Assembly (NCBI GenBank): GCA_964370195.1
Contig: CAYJIH010000015.1
Span: 1 to 37,881 of the forward strand
Direction: 5' to 3'
DNA length: 37,881 nt
Source: JAAYCI01 sp964370195
GTDB taxonomy: Bacteria; Bacillota; Clostridia; Oscillospirales; Ruminococcaceae
In this document: positions 1 to 7,928 of the stretch, piece after piece
Layout of the letters: each line of letters starts with the position of its first letter
How positions within the stretch are numbered: the first letter of the stretch is position 1
Program-made: the position numbers and the translations under genes
The notes under the pieces: generated by a model
Told to the model about the DNA's origin: nothing
What the model saw: only the letters and a program-made list of their open reading frames with translations
The model's database searches: none

Positions 1-520
1 GCATGTAGTTGCCAGCAGAAGTCCAGCTGATAACAAATTTACGGCCTTTAAGGTCATTGTTGAATTTCTCTTTAATGGTCATGAGGTCAGCAATGGATTG
101 TGTTGGATGCCAAATGTCGCACTGCATGTTGAATACAGGGATTTTGGAGAATTTTGCAAGCTCTTCCATCCATTTGTGGCCACCTACTAAGGTGTTACGC
201 ACGCCAATGCCATGGCCCATGCGGCTTAGCACTTCGATTGTGTCTTTTGGTGTCTCGCCATGGTCGATTTGAGTTGCTTTTGGGGTTAGGTAGTTACCGT
301 GGCCACCAAGTTGTGTCATACCGCATTCAAAAGCATTGCGGGTACGGGTGGACTCTTCGAAGAACAGCATAAACAAAGATTTGTTTTTCAGCCATTCGGT
401 GGGCAGGTCGAGTGTATAGCGCATTTTCAGCTCAGCAGCTACCGCCAATAGGGTTTCGAGCTCCTCATTTGTCCAGTCTTGTTCACATAGATAGTGCTTG
501 CCTTTCATTCCAGTTACCAT
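1..520 (-). CDS. ygeW: YgeW-like carbamoyltransferase, C-terminal part beyond window
   Basis: The first 173 residues of an aspartate/ornithine carbamoyltransferase-fold enzyme are present; the rest lies left of base 1. The carbamoyl-phosphate motif STRTR is at residues 57-61 and the HPTQ motif at 138-141. The stretches TQIDHGET and QCDIWHPTQSIADL resemble E. coli YgeW (SQIAHGET, QCDIDHPTQSMADL) more than classical ornithine transcarbamylases. YgeW is a knotted carbamoyltransferase of the anaerobic purine-degradation gene set. The ATG at 520 is preceded by AGGAGG (complement of 533-538) at a slightly long spacing of 12. It diverges from the YgeY-like gene at 761. Its true substrate cannot be read from the sequence; an ornithine- or putrescine-type activity is the main alternative. 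Confidence 0.85.
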   Translation of the reverse strand, partial: MVTGMKGKHYLCEQDWTNEELETLLAVAAELKMRYTLDLPTEWLKNKSLFMLFFEESTRTRNAFECGMTQLGGHGNYLTPKATQIDHGETPKDTIEVLSRMGHGIGVRNTLVGGHKWMEELAKFSKIPVFNMQCDIWHPTQSIADLMTIKEKFNNDLKGRKFVISWTSAGNYM

Positions 521-620
521 AGTGATTCATAACCTCCTAAAAATAATTTAAATTGATATTGTATTGCCGAAACCCTCAAAAAAAAATTTTTTAAAAATTT
601 CAACAATTCACTATATCACT

Positions 621-637
621 ATAACAATTTATGTTAT
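621..637. promoter_or_regulatory. Operator-like inverted repeat ATAACA-N5-TGTTAT
   Basis: A perfect 6-bp inverted repeat with a 5-bp spacer lies just downstream of the -10 box and over the predicted transcription start of the carbamoyltransferase gene. This is where a repressor would block initiation. A second TGTTAT-like half site (654-660) lies in the promoter spacer. The binding protein is unknown, and in AT-rich DNA a chance repeat of this size is possible. Confidence 0.4.
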
Positions 638-638
638 T

Positions 639-667
639 ATTATAGTACAGTTATTGTTATCTGGCAA
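639..667 (-). promoter_or_regulatory. Sigma-A type promoter of the carbamoyltransferase gene
   Basis: On the minus strand TTGCCA (662-667) is followed after exactly 17 bases by a perfect TATAAT (639-644). The predicted start of transcription is near 632, giving a leader of about 110 nt before the ATG at 520. The match is seen directly; use in vivo is inferred. Confidence 0.7.
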
Positions 668-760
668 GGAAAATATTTCCCAAATGTAGATAATAGTAAA
701 AACGCACAAAAAAGACCTGCGTAAACTGTAAAACATTTCTAAGAATGGAGGAAAAGATTG

Positions 761-1969
761 ATGACAGACAGAAAAGAAGCTCTATCCAAGATCAATGCGT
801 ACCTAGACGAAAGCCGTGAGGAGATGGTGCAATTCCTAAAGGATTTCATCGCAATCCCAAGCCCTACGTACGAAGAGGGCCCGGCAGTTGAGTGGCTGGC
901 CGGCAAAATGAAAGAGTTCGGCTACGACGAAGTGCGCATTGACAAAGTGGGCAATGTGCTTGGCCGTGTGGGCAATGGCCCAAAAGTGTTCTTGTGCGAT
1001 GCACACATCGACACAGTGGATCCGGGCGACCCGAAAGACTGGGGTTTTAACCCGCTGGAAGCCCAAGTGAAAGATGGAGCTGTTTGGGGCCGTGGCGCTG
1101 TGGATGACAAAGGTTGCCTTACAGGCCTTGTGTTTGCAGGCAAAGCCATTAAGGCACTTGGCCTAGAAGACGGCTTTACTTATTGGGTAAGCGGTTCGAT
1201 TTCGGAAGAGGATGTAGAGGGCTCTTGCGTAGAAGCTATGACAAAAGAAGCGCCGGACATCAAACCGGATTTTATCGTTGTGGCCGAGGCGAGTGAAGGC
1301 CGTGTAATCCGCGGGCATAAAGGGCGTGCTTTGATCCGTATCACAGTGCCGGGCCGCTGTGCTCATGCATCGGCTGCATGGCGTGGAGACAATGCGCTAG
1401 CAAAAGCACTGCCAATTATGGAAAAAGTGCACAATTTCCACGACTTCGTGGAAGACCCGTTCTTAGGCAAAGGTACCATCGAGGTAACAAACGTAGATTG
1501 CAAAACTCCATCGCTGAATACCATTCCGGGTGAAGCTGTTATCACATGTGACCGCCGCATCTCCTGTGGAGAAAGCATCGACGAACTGCTTGCAGAAGTT
1601 GGCGTATTCTTTAAGGATATAGAAGGAGTAAAAGCAGAAATCGACACAGAGCGTGTTACAACGTACACCGGATATGACATTACTTGTGTAGATTACTTCC
1701 CTTCTTGGGTGCTTCCGGAAGATCATCCGCTTATCCAAGCAGGTGTTGGCGCATTCAAAGAAATGTTCAATGAAGACCCAACAGTAGGAAGCTGGGATTT
1801 CTGCACAAATGCAACACATCTTTGTGGCCGTATGGGCATTCCGGCGATTGGTTATGGCCCTGGCGACGGAAGCCTTTGCCATTCGACACAGGACATGCTT
1901 CCCATTGATGAACTTGTGAAAGCAACGAAATTTTACGCAACACTTCCGCTTTTTGCATCAGAAGCATAG
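761..1969 (+). CDS. ygeY: YgeY-like M20 family metallohydrolase
   Basis: A 402-residue zinc-dependent hydrolase/deacylase of the M20 (ArgE/DapE/CPG2) family, the same size as E. coli YgeY (403 aa). Metal-site motifs are visible: DAHIDTV with H82 and D84, GRGAVDDKG with the bridging Asp at 116, SISEED with the catalytic Glu pair 149-150, and a late CHSTQD. The segments NVLGRVGNGP and YFPSW followed by EDH closely match YgeY. YgeY lies with ygeW, ygeX, ssnA and hyuA in the cluster for anaerobic purine/urate breakdown, where it is thought to act on ureido/amino-acid-like intermediates. The ATG at 761 has GGAGG at 747-751 (spacing 9); a TTG at 758 is the alternative. It is monocistronic, ending in a strong terminator. 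Confidence 0.88.
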   Translation: MTDRKEALSKINAYLDESREEMVQFLKDFIAIPSPTYEEGPAVEWLAGKMKEFGYDEVRIDKVGNVLGRVGNGPKVFLCDAHIDTVDPGDPKDWGFNPLEAQVKDGAVWGRGAVDDKGCLTGLVFAGKAIKALGLEDGFTYWVSGSISEEDVEGSCVEAMTKEAPDIKPDFIVVAEASEGRVIRGHKGRALIRITVPGRCAHASAAWRGDNALAKALPIMEKVHNFHDFVEDPFLGKGTIEVTNVDCKTPSLNTIPGEAVITCDRRISCGESIDELLAEVGVFFKDIEGVKAEIDTERVTTYTGYDITCVDYFPSWVLPEDHPLIQAGVGAFKEMFNEDPTVGSWDFCTNATHLCGRMGIPAIGYGPGDGSLCHSTQDMLPIDELVKATKFYATLPLFASEA

Positions 1970-1976
1970 TGTTCTT

Positions 1977-2022
1977 TCAGGTTCCTCTTTTATACATTTA
2001 AAAGAGGAACCTGAATTTTTTT
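1977..2022 (+). terminator. Rho-independent terminator after ygeY
   Basis: A perfect 15-bp stem (1977-1991 with 2000-2014) closes an 8-nt loop and is followed by ATTTTTTT. It separates the hydrolase from the transporter operon. Confidence 0.93.
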
Positions 2023-2353
2023 AATGATAGCACAAAATACTATCAATTTAGTGACAAAACTAAGAACAAAAGAAGAACAATTCGCACACTTTATGGTGAA
2101 TTGTACTAAAAATTGAAATACAAATTTTATAAAATGCACAAAGATAATGTTAAAATACTGACAATACTGTTATTTTGTGCAGATTTGTGGTAATATTATG
2201 AAGTGACAAATCGGGGATGCAAGTAATATAGTCATCTAATGATTCCGCATATTTACCATTTTCCAATCTATCATATAGAATATGGGCGTTTCGCCGATTT
2301 AGTTCTGGCCAACACAGTAAGTGATTAACGCGAATTTGAAGGGGTAGATACTT
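2023..2353 (+). promoter_or_regulatory. AT-rich leader/regulatory region of the transporter operon with several inverted repeats
   Basis: This 331-bp gap holds no convincing gene. It contains TGATAG/CTATCA (2025-2030, 2040-2045), ACAATTC/GAATTGT (2077-2083, 2098-2104), TGCACAAA/TTTGTGCA (2135-2142, 2174-2181), CATAT/ATATG (near 2273-2284) and a small GGCG-TTT-CGCC hairpin (2285-2295). The density of paired repeats suggests operators or a structured leader. No convincing -35/-10 pair was found, and the core of the purine riboswitch was not recognised. Confidence 0.4.
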
Positions 2354-3415
2354 GTGCAAACAAAAACAAAGAACTTTCTAACAGCGGAAAAAGCAAGGGC
2401 AGTGTTACGCCCTGTTATTTCCATCATTGTGGCACTATGTTTAGTGGCAATTATTTTGCTGGCGCTTGACAAAAACCCAATAAGTGTTTTTGCCAGCATG
2501 TTTGAAGGGGCGTTCGGCACCACAAACGCAATTGCAGAAACGTTGCTTAAAGCAAGCACGCTCATTTTGGTGGGTCTTGCCTATGCTTTTGCAGCAAAAT
2601 GTGGTCTTGTTAATATCGGTATCGAGGGCCAATTGTACATGGGTGCACTTGGTAGCACGGCGGCTGGTATTTATCTGGACTTGCCAATGGTAATCCACAT
2701 ACCGGTATGTTTTATTGCTGGGTTTATCTGTGGTGGTATTTGGGGTGGCATTGTAGCTTACTTCAAAAACCAGTTTGGTTCGAACGAAGTTATTACAACT
2801 GTAATGATGAACTATGTAGCAATCTATTTTATAGGTTTTATGGTAACAGGGCCTATGAAAGACCCAGAGGGTGTAAACCCACAAACAGCGTCAGTGGCAG
2901 AAAGTGCACAAATTCCGCTGCTTATTGAGGATACACGTCTGAACTGGGGCTTCGTTTTTGCACTGTTACTTTTGGTTGTTTACTACATTTACTGGTCGCG
3001 CACAAAAATGGGCTATGAGATGAGTGTTGTGGGCAAAAACAACAATGTGGGTGCGTATGCCGGCATGAGCGTGAAACGTGTGGTTATGATGTCCATGGTG
3101 GTGTCTGGCGGGCTTGGCGGCATGGCTGGCACACTTGAAATTTTGGGCAACCAATTACGCTTGAAGGAAGGTTTCTCTTCCGGCTTCGGGTTTGACGGCA
3201 TTGCGGTGGCCTTGCTAGGCAGCAACTCTGCCCCGGGTATTTTGTTCTCATCTGTTCTATTTGGTGCTTTACGTACAGGCGGTAACCGTATTCAAATGAC
3301 AGAAGGGGTACCGTCGGCCATAACAGGCATTGTACAAGGACTTGTAATCTTATTCGTACTTGTAGACTTTTTACGGATAAGAAGTAAAAAAGCCTCTGTG
3401 AAGAAGGGAGCGTAA
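2354..3415 (+). CDS. nupP: BMP/Nup-type ABC transporter permease 1 (NupP-like)
   Basis: A 353-residue polytopic permease of the BPD_transp_2 family, corresponding to B. subtilis NupP (YufP). It has a cytoplasmic N-terminus, a first membrane span around residues 17-36, and the family motif VNIGIEGQLYMGALGS that is shared with sugar and nucleoside permeases. GSNEVITTVMMNYVA, also typical of the family, follows. The GTG start at 2354 is preceded by GAAGGGG (2338-2344) at spacing 9. It would pair with the permease at 3422 and the ATPase at 7992 to import a nucleoside or similar ligand delivered by the BMP lipoproteins. Gene order differs from the usual bmp-ATPase-permease-permease: here the permeases come first. 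Confidence 0.9.
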   Translation: MQTKTKNFLTAEKARAVLRPVISIIVALCLVAIILLALDKNPISVFASMFEGAFGTTNAIAETLLKASTLILVGLAYAFAAKCGLVNIGIEGQLYMGALGSTAAGIYLDLPMVIHIPVCFIAGFICGGIWGGIVAYFKNQFGSNEVITTVMMNYVAIYFIGFMVTGPMKDPEGVNPQTASVAESAQIPLLIEDTRLNWGFVFALLLLVVYYIYWSRTKMGYEMSVVGKNNNVGAYAGMSVKRVVMMSMVVSGGLGGMAGTLEILGNQLRLKEGFSSGFGFDGIAVALLGSNSAPGILFSSVLFGALRTGGNRIQMTEGVPSAITGIVQGLVILFVLVDFLRIRSKKASVKKGA

Positions 3416-3421
3416 ACAACA

Positions 3422-4297
3422 ATGGATATTATTTTAGATTTAATTTTAACCACGCTTCGATATTCAACTCCCATCATGTTTGCGGCACTTGGGATTTTGA
3501 TTATGCAATCGGCCGGTGTTATCAATATCGGGGCTGAGGGAATGTTGTTGGTGGGTACCTTCTTTGGTTATACAGGAACGGTTCTTTTTGGAAATGCATG
3601 GCTTGGCGCTTTGTTTGCCATGGTTGCAACAGGTGTTTACGGCTTAATATTTGGTTTGTTTGTTATTCATCTGCGTGCAAACCAAGTGGTTGTGGGCGTG
3701 GCCATGAATATTTTGGCTGTGGGCCTTACAACAACACTTTATCGTCTTGGGTTTGGTGTGAACACCACAGTGGTTTCTATCAATGGGTTTGAACCACTTT
3801 TCGAAGGGTTGGCTATGCCGGTGTTTATAGGTATTGCGCTGGCATTTGTTTTAATGTGGTTCTTTAGAAAAACAAAACAGGGCCTGATGATTCGCTCTGT
3901 GGGTGAAAACCCGCTGGCAGTTGACAGTGTGGGCCTTAATGTGTATAAAATTCGCTACCTCAGCACTTTGTTTGGTGCTATGGTAATTGGCTTTGGTGGT
4001 GCGTATCTTTCCACAGGCCTTTTGAACACCTTCTCGGAAGAAATGACAGCAAGCCGTGGATACATTGCGCTGGCAGCGGTGGCATTTGGCCGTTATCAGC
4101 CTGTGGGTGTGCTTTTAGCTGTGTGGGTGTTTGGCCTAGGTTCTGCAGTGCAATTCCGTTTGGCTGCATTGGATAGCCCGGTTCCGATCCAGTTCTTGCA
4201 GATGATTCCTTACGTGTTGACCATTGTAGCATTGGTATTCTTTGTAAAAAAATCTGGCGAGCCGGCAGCATTGGGCAAACCGTACAAAAAACTGTAA
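3422..4297 (+). CDS. nupQ: BMP/Nup-type ABC transporter permease 2 (NupQ-like)
   Basis: A 291-residue second permease, shorter than its partner as is usual for NupQ/YufQ. It shows the motif VINIGAEGMLLVGTFFGY near residues 33-50 and the segment VVGVAMNILAVGL typical of nucleoside-type importers. It starts six bases after the stop of the first permease. Its ribosome binding site AAGAAGGGAG (3401-3410) lies inside the preceding gene, so the two are translationally linked and almost certainly form a heterodimeric channel. The Nup family transports ribonucleosides in B. subtilis; the actual substrate here is inferred. Confidence 0.9.
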   Translation: MDIILDLILTTLRYSTPIMFAALGILIMQSAGVINIGAEGMLLVGTFFGYTGTVLFGNAWLGALFAMVATGVYGLIFGLFVIHLRANQVVVGVAMNILAVGLTTTLYRLGFGVNTTVVSINGFEPLFEGLAMPVFIGIALAFVLMWFFRKTKQGLMIRSVGENPLAVDSVGLNVYKIRYLSTLFGAMVIGFGGAYLSTGLLNTFSEEMTASRGYIALAAVAFGRYQPVGVLLAVWVFGLGSAVQFRLAALDSPVPIQFLQMIPYVLTIVALVFFVKKSGEPAALGKPYKKL

Positions 4298-4384
4298 AAC
4301 TCTATCACTTTGTAATAAAACAAATTGTATGCTTGTTTCAGAACAAAACCGTATCGAACTCAGTTAATTGAAAAAAAGAGCATT

Positions 4385-4437
4385 TTCCATATCAGGGGAT
4401 TCTAATGCATTTCAAATGCAAATATGGAATATTTGCA
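4385..4437 (+). promoter_or_regulatory. Nested palindromes before the first BMP lipoprotein gene
   Basis: Two abutting perfect palindromes are present: TGCATTTCAAATGCA (4406-4420), and a 9-bp stem TGCAAATAT/ATATTTGCA with a GGA loop (4417-4437), which share four bases. In addition TTCCATAT (4385-4392) is the exact complement of ATATGGAA (4422-4429), so alternative, mutually exclusive pairings are possible. The element ends 13 bases before the ribosome binding site at 4451. It could be a pair of operators or a switchable RNA leader; there is no U-tract, so it is not a simple terminator. Confidence 0.45.
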
Positions 4438-4466
4438 CAATTCAGTTGAGAAAAGGGGTTATTGGG

Positions 4467-5546
4467 ATGAAAAAATTTTTAAGTTTGTTTTTGGTGTTAA
4501 CACTGATGAGCATTTTGTTCATGTCTTGCTCTAGTACAAGCGCATCATCGGAAGCAACTATAAGCGAAGCGGAAGCTTCAGCCGTAGAATCGGGTGGAGA
4601 AGCAACGAGCGAAGCAGCCGGTGGAACAGAGGGCGACGCTCTTACTGTAGCGATGCTGATGCCTGGCCCAATTAACGACCAGGGCTGGAATGCAAAGGCG
4701 TATGAAGGCCTTATGGCAATTGAAGAACAACTTGGCGCAGAAGTTACATTTACAGAAAATGTGCAAGCTTCCGATTACGAAGAGCTGTTTCGTGGTTATG
4801 CAGAGCTTGGATACGACATGATTTTAGGTCATGGATTCCAGTTTGTAGATGCCGCAATGGCAGTTGCTCCACAATATCCGGATTCGTTTTTTGTCATTAC
4901 AAGTACAAGTGCGCATCAGGAACCCAATTTATGCGGCTTACAAAACAAAAATGACGAAATGGGCTTTTTAGCAGGTGTTGTTGCAGCCTTGGAAACAGAG
5001 ACTGGTGTGGTTGGCAGTGTTGGCGGTGCAGAATTGCCACCCATCACGGCATACCAAGATGGCTTTGAGGCAGGTGTGGCACACATTGATCCTGAAATTG
5101 AAGTGCTTACAAGCTCGATTGGAAACAATGATGACACTGCTGCAGCAAAACAGATGGCACAAGCCATGATTGACGAGGGCGCGGACGTTTTATCGCATGA
5201 TGCGAACGCAGCTGGCCTTGGTGTTTTTGAAGCGGTGAATGAAGCTCCGGAAGGGGTTCGCATTATCGGTTGCATTGATGATCAGTACGACTTGGCACCG
5301 GATAGGGTAATCACATCGGCAATGAATGCAATGAGTGATGCCATTTTACATTCGGCCATAATGTTACAAGAAGGCGAATTAGAGCCAATTGCTTATAATT
5401 ATGGTGTGGCTGAAGGAACGGTGTCGGTTGCAGACTTCCGCGATTATCCAATCTCTGATGAAAATCGAGCAGTTGTAGAGGATGTAGTAGAGCAATTGCG
5501 TAACGGTGAGATTGAATTGACAATTCAAGAAGAACTAGAAGGATAA
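4467..5546 (+). CDS. BMP-family substrate-binding lipoprotein, paralogue 1
   Basis: A 359-residue extracellular ligand-binding lipoprotein of the BmpA/Med/PnrA family. The signal peptide ends at a lipid-anchor cysteine (C21, FMSC), followed by a Ser/Ala/Glu-rich linker of about 35 residues. The mature domain begins with PGPINDQGWNAKAYEGL, the conserved BMP ligand-site entry, and has ILGHGFQFVDAA and a C-terminal VADFRDYPIS shared with its two neighbours. The ATG at 4467 has AAAAGGGG at 4451-4458 (spacing 8); in-frame codons upstream to 4368 lack such a site. BMP proteins typically bind nucleosides or purine bases. This copy is the most divergent of the three: its linker differs, and it has a non-standard lipobox with Phe at -3. 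Confidence 0.9.
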   Translation: MKKFLSLFLVLTLMSILFMSCSSTSASSEATISEAEASAVESGGEATSEAAGGTEGDALTVAMLMPGPINDQGWNAKAYEGLMAIEEQLGAEVTFTENVQASDYEELFRGYAELGYDMILGHGFQFVDAAMAVAPQYPDSFFVITSTSAHQEPNLCGLQNKNDEMGFLAGVVAALETETGVVGSVGGAELPPITAYQDGFEAGVAHIDPEIEVLTSSIGNNDDTAAAKQMAQAMIDEGADVLSHDANAAGLGVFEAVNEAPEGVRIIGCIDDQYDLAPDRVITSAMNAMSDAILHSAIMLQEGELEPIAYNYGVAEGTVSVADFRDYPISDENRAVVEDVVEQLRNGEIELTIQEELEG

Positions 5547-5574
5547 TTTTTTAATTCAACCTGTCAGCAAAGAA

Positions 5575-5612
5575 TTGACACAAAATATGAGTTACATTCA
5601 TTTTTGTGTTAA
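5575..5612 (+). promoter_or_regulatory. Inverted repeat between BMP paralogues 1 and 2
   Basis: TTGACACAAAA (5575-5585) and TTTTGTGTTAA (5602-5612) are complementary at 10 of 11 positions around a 16-nt spacer. The left arm contains a perfect TTGACA, but no good -10 box lies at 16-18 bases. It may be an operator or an intercistronic hairpin. The ACACAAA core recalls the TGCACAAA repeat upstream of the permease genes. Confidence 0.35.
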
Positions 5613-5639
5613 TAATATACACGTTAAAAGGGGTATGGT

Positions 5640-6704
5640 ATGAAAAAAATTCTTAGTCTTTCTTTAGCAACATTGATGATGTTTGCACTTGCAGCCTGTG
5701 GCGGCACAGCTGAAAGTGAGGCAGCGCCGGCTGCATCAGAGGCTGCAGGCAGCATGGCAGCAAGCGAGGCAGCAGATAGTGCAGCGCCGGCAGCAGATGG
5801 AGAACCGTTGCAAGTGGCCCTAATCATGGGCGGGCCTATCAATGACCAAGGCTGGAATGCTGAGGCATATCGCGGGCTGATGGAAATTGAAGAACAACTT
5901 GGCGCAGAAGTTCAATTTTCTGAAAACGTAGACGCATCTGACTATGAAGAAGTATTCCGTGGCTATGCCGATATGGGCTATGATTTGATTGTTGGCCACG
6001 GCTTCCAATTTGGTGAATCTGCCATGGCTGTGGCAGAAGATTACCCAGAGACATTTTTTGCCATTACCAGTACAGATATTTCTCAAGCTCCCAATGTGGC
6101 AAGCCTTATGAACCGCAATGACCAGCAAGGCTTCCTAGCAGGTGCTTTGGCAGCGATGGAAACAGAAACAGGCATTGTGGGCTGTGTAGGTGGCATGGAA
6201 ATCCCATCGATTACAGCTTACGTGGAAGGCTTTATTCAAGGTGCTGCCTACATTGACCCGGACGTGCAAGTATTAGCAAACTACACAGGTGATTTTAAAG
6301 ATGTGGCAGCTGCAAAACAAATGGCAGAAGCAATGATTGCAGAAGGCGCTGACATTATTACACATGATGCGGATGCCTCTGGTGTTGGTGTGTTTGAAGC
6401 TGTGAATGCAGCAGCTGAGAATGTGCGTATCATTGGTGCTATTGATGACCAATACGAGCTTTCCCCAGAACGCACCATTACATCGGCAATGAGCCAACTG
6501 GGCGGTGCTATTGTGCTGGCAGCAGAACTTGTGCAAGACGGTACGATTGAGGCAACATCCTATGCCTTTGGCGTTAATGAAGGCGTTGTATATTTAGCCG
6601 ATTTCCGCGACTACCCAATTTCTGAGGAAAACCTGGCAGAACTTGAGGCCATTCAAGAACAATTGGGTAGCGGAGAAATTACCATTGAAGGTGTTGAGTA
6701 CTAA
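5640..6704 (+). CDS. BMP-family substrate-binding lipoprotein, paralogue 2
   Basis: A 354-residue BMP-family lipoprotein. The lipobox LAAC gives a lipidated C20, then a low-complexity linker with repeated ASEAA units to about residue 50, then the ligand domain starting GGPINDQGWNAEAYRGL. ATG 5640 is preceded by AAAAGGGG (5626-5633, spacing 6). The signal peptide and linker are almost identical, also at DNA level, to those of the gene at 6839, while the binding domains differ at many positions. It would deliver a ligand to the permeases at 2354-4297. Nucleoside or purine binding is inferred from family membership. Confidence 0.9.
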   Translation: MKKILSLSLATLMMFALAACGGTAESEAAPAASEAAGSMAASEAADSAAPAADGEPLQVALIMGGPINDQGWNAEAYRGLMEIEEQLGAEVQFSENVDASDYEEVFRGYADMGYDLIVGHGFQFGESAMAVAEDYPETFFAITSTDISQAPNVASLMNRNDQQGFLAGALAAMETETGIVGCVGGMEIPSITAYVEGFIQGAAYIDPDVQVLANYTGDFKDVAAAKQMAEAMIAEGADIITHDADASGVGVFEAVNAAAENVRIIGAIDDQYELSPERTITSAMSQLGGAIVLAAELVQDGTIEATSYAFGVNEGVVYLADFRDYPISEENLAELEAIQEQLGSGEITIEGVEY

Positions 6705-6776
6705 CCGGGAACATTCTAGGAGCCGTAGCATGTGTTGACACTTATTACACGCCTATCGGCAAGAAAATTGTTAGGC

Positions 6777-6803
6777 CAAAATCCAACGTTTTGTTGGATT
6801 TTG
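6777..6803 (+). terminator. Intercistronic hairpin between BMP paralogues 2 and 3
   Basis: A perfect 11-bp stem CAAAATCCAAC/GTTGGATTTTG closes a 5-nt loop. Only a poor T-tract follows (TCTAAAT), so full termination is unlikely. It is better read as an attenuator or as an mRNA-stabilising or processing hairpin within the operon. Confidence 0.5.
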
Positions 6804-6838
6804 TCTAAATAAAAAAATGTTTTCTTTAGGAGGTAAAC

Positions 6839-7900
6839 ATGAAAAAGTTTCTAAGTATTTCTTTGGTAGCACTACTGATGTTTGCACTGGCAGCATGTGG
6901 CGGCACAGCTGAAAGTGAAGCAGCACCGGCTGCATCAGAGGCTGCAGGTAGCATGGCAGCAAGCGAAGCTGCAGGCGATGCAGAGCCAGCTGCAGATGGT
7001 GAAGCCCTTCAAGTTGCACTCATTATGACAGGCCCTATCAATGACCAAGGTTGGAACGCAAGCGCATACGCAGGTCTTACAAAAATTGAAGAAGAACTGG
7101 GCGCTGAAGTTGCTTTTACAGAGAGTGTAGCAGCAGCTGACTTAGAAGAAGTATATCGTGGCTATGCAGATCTTGGCTTTGATATCATCATTGGCCATGG
7201 TTTTGAGTTTGGCGAAGTTGCCACAACTGTTGCTCCTGACTATTTGGATACATTCTTCTTTGTAACAAGCTCCGATATTAGCCAAGAGCCAAACGTGGCT
7301 GGCCTTCAAAACCGCAACGACCAACAAGGCTTCTTGGCTGGTGCTGTTGCAGCACAACAGTCTCAAAGTGGTGTAGTTGGCGCCATCGGCGGCGGCGAAA
7401 TCCCTTCCATCACAGCATTTATTGATGGTTTTGAGCAAGGCGCACTGTATATTAACCCAGACGCTACTGTGCTTACAAACTTCACAGGCGACTTCAACGA
7501 TCCGGCTCCAGCAAAACAATTGGCCGCTTCGATGATTTCGGAAGGTGCTGACGTGCTTTCTCACAGCGCAAACGCTGCCGGCCTTGGTGTGTTTGAAGCA
7601 GTTGGCGAAGCAGGCGAAGGCGTATGGATGATTGGTGCTATCGATGACCAATACGAAGTATTGCCAGAGCAAACCATCACTTCGGCACTTTCGAACTTAA
7701 GTGACGCTATGGTGGTTGCCACCGAGCTGTACATGAATGGCGAAATTGAAGCCATTGGCTATCAATTTGGTGTTGAAGAAGGCGTTGTAGGCCTTGCTGA
7801 TTTCCGCGATTATCCAATTACGGAAGAGCAAATGGCAGAACTTGACGACATTTCTGCAAAACTTGCCAGCGGCGAAATCGAAGTAGAACTAACAGCATAA
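6839..7900 (+). CDS. BMP-family substrate-binding lipoprotein, paralogue 3
   Basis: A 353-residue third BMP lipoprotein. It has lipobox LAAC (C20), an ASEAA-rich linker, and a ligand domain beginning TGPINDQGWNASAYAGL and ending with GLADFRDYPIT. It has the best ribosome binding site of the three (AGGAGG 6828-6833, spacing 5) and is followed by a very stable GC-rich hairpin, so it may be the most abundantly made. It resembles paralogue 2 more than paralogue 1, especially over the first 45 residues, which points to a later duplication or gene conversion. The ligand is likely nucleoside- or purine-like, as for the family. Confidence 0.9.
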   Translation: MKKFLSISLVALLMFALAACGGTAESEAAPAASEAAGSMAASEAAGDAEPAADGEALQVALIMTGPINDQGWNASAYAGLTKIEEELGAEVAFTESVAAADLEEVYRGYADLGFDIIIGHGFEFGEVATTVAPDYLDTFFFVTSSDISQEPNVAGLQNRNDQQGFLAGAVAAQQSQSGVVGAIGGGEIPSITAFIDGFEQGALYINPDATVLTNFTGDFNDPAPAKQLAASMISEGADVLSHSANAAGLGVFEAVGEAGEGVWMIGAIDDQYEVLPEQTITSALSNLSDAMVVATELYMNGEIEAIGYQFGVEEGVVGLADFRDYPITEEQMAELDDISAKLASGEIEVELTA

Positions 7901-7928
7901 TTTAACAAATTAAATTCAGTAAAAATGC

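Noticed and set aside
2023..2353. Purine (guanine/adenine) riboswitch before the transporter genes
   Set aside because: Expected given the context, but the conserved three-way-junction core was not found on reading the sequence.
6735..6763. TTGACA promoter between BMP paralogues 2 and 3
   Set aside because: Perfect -35 hexamer but nothing like a -10 at 16-18 bases.
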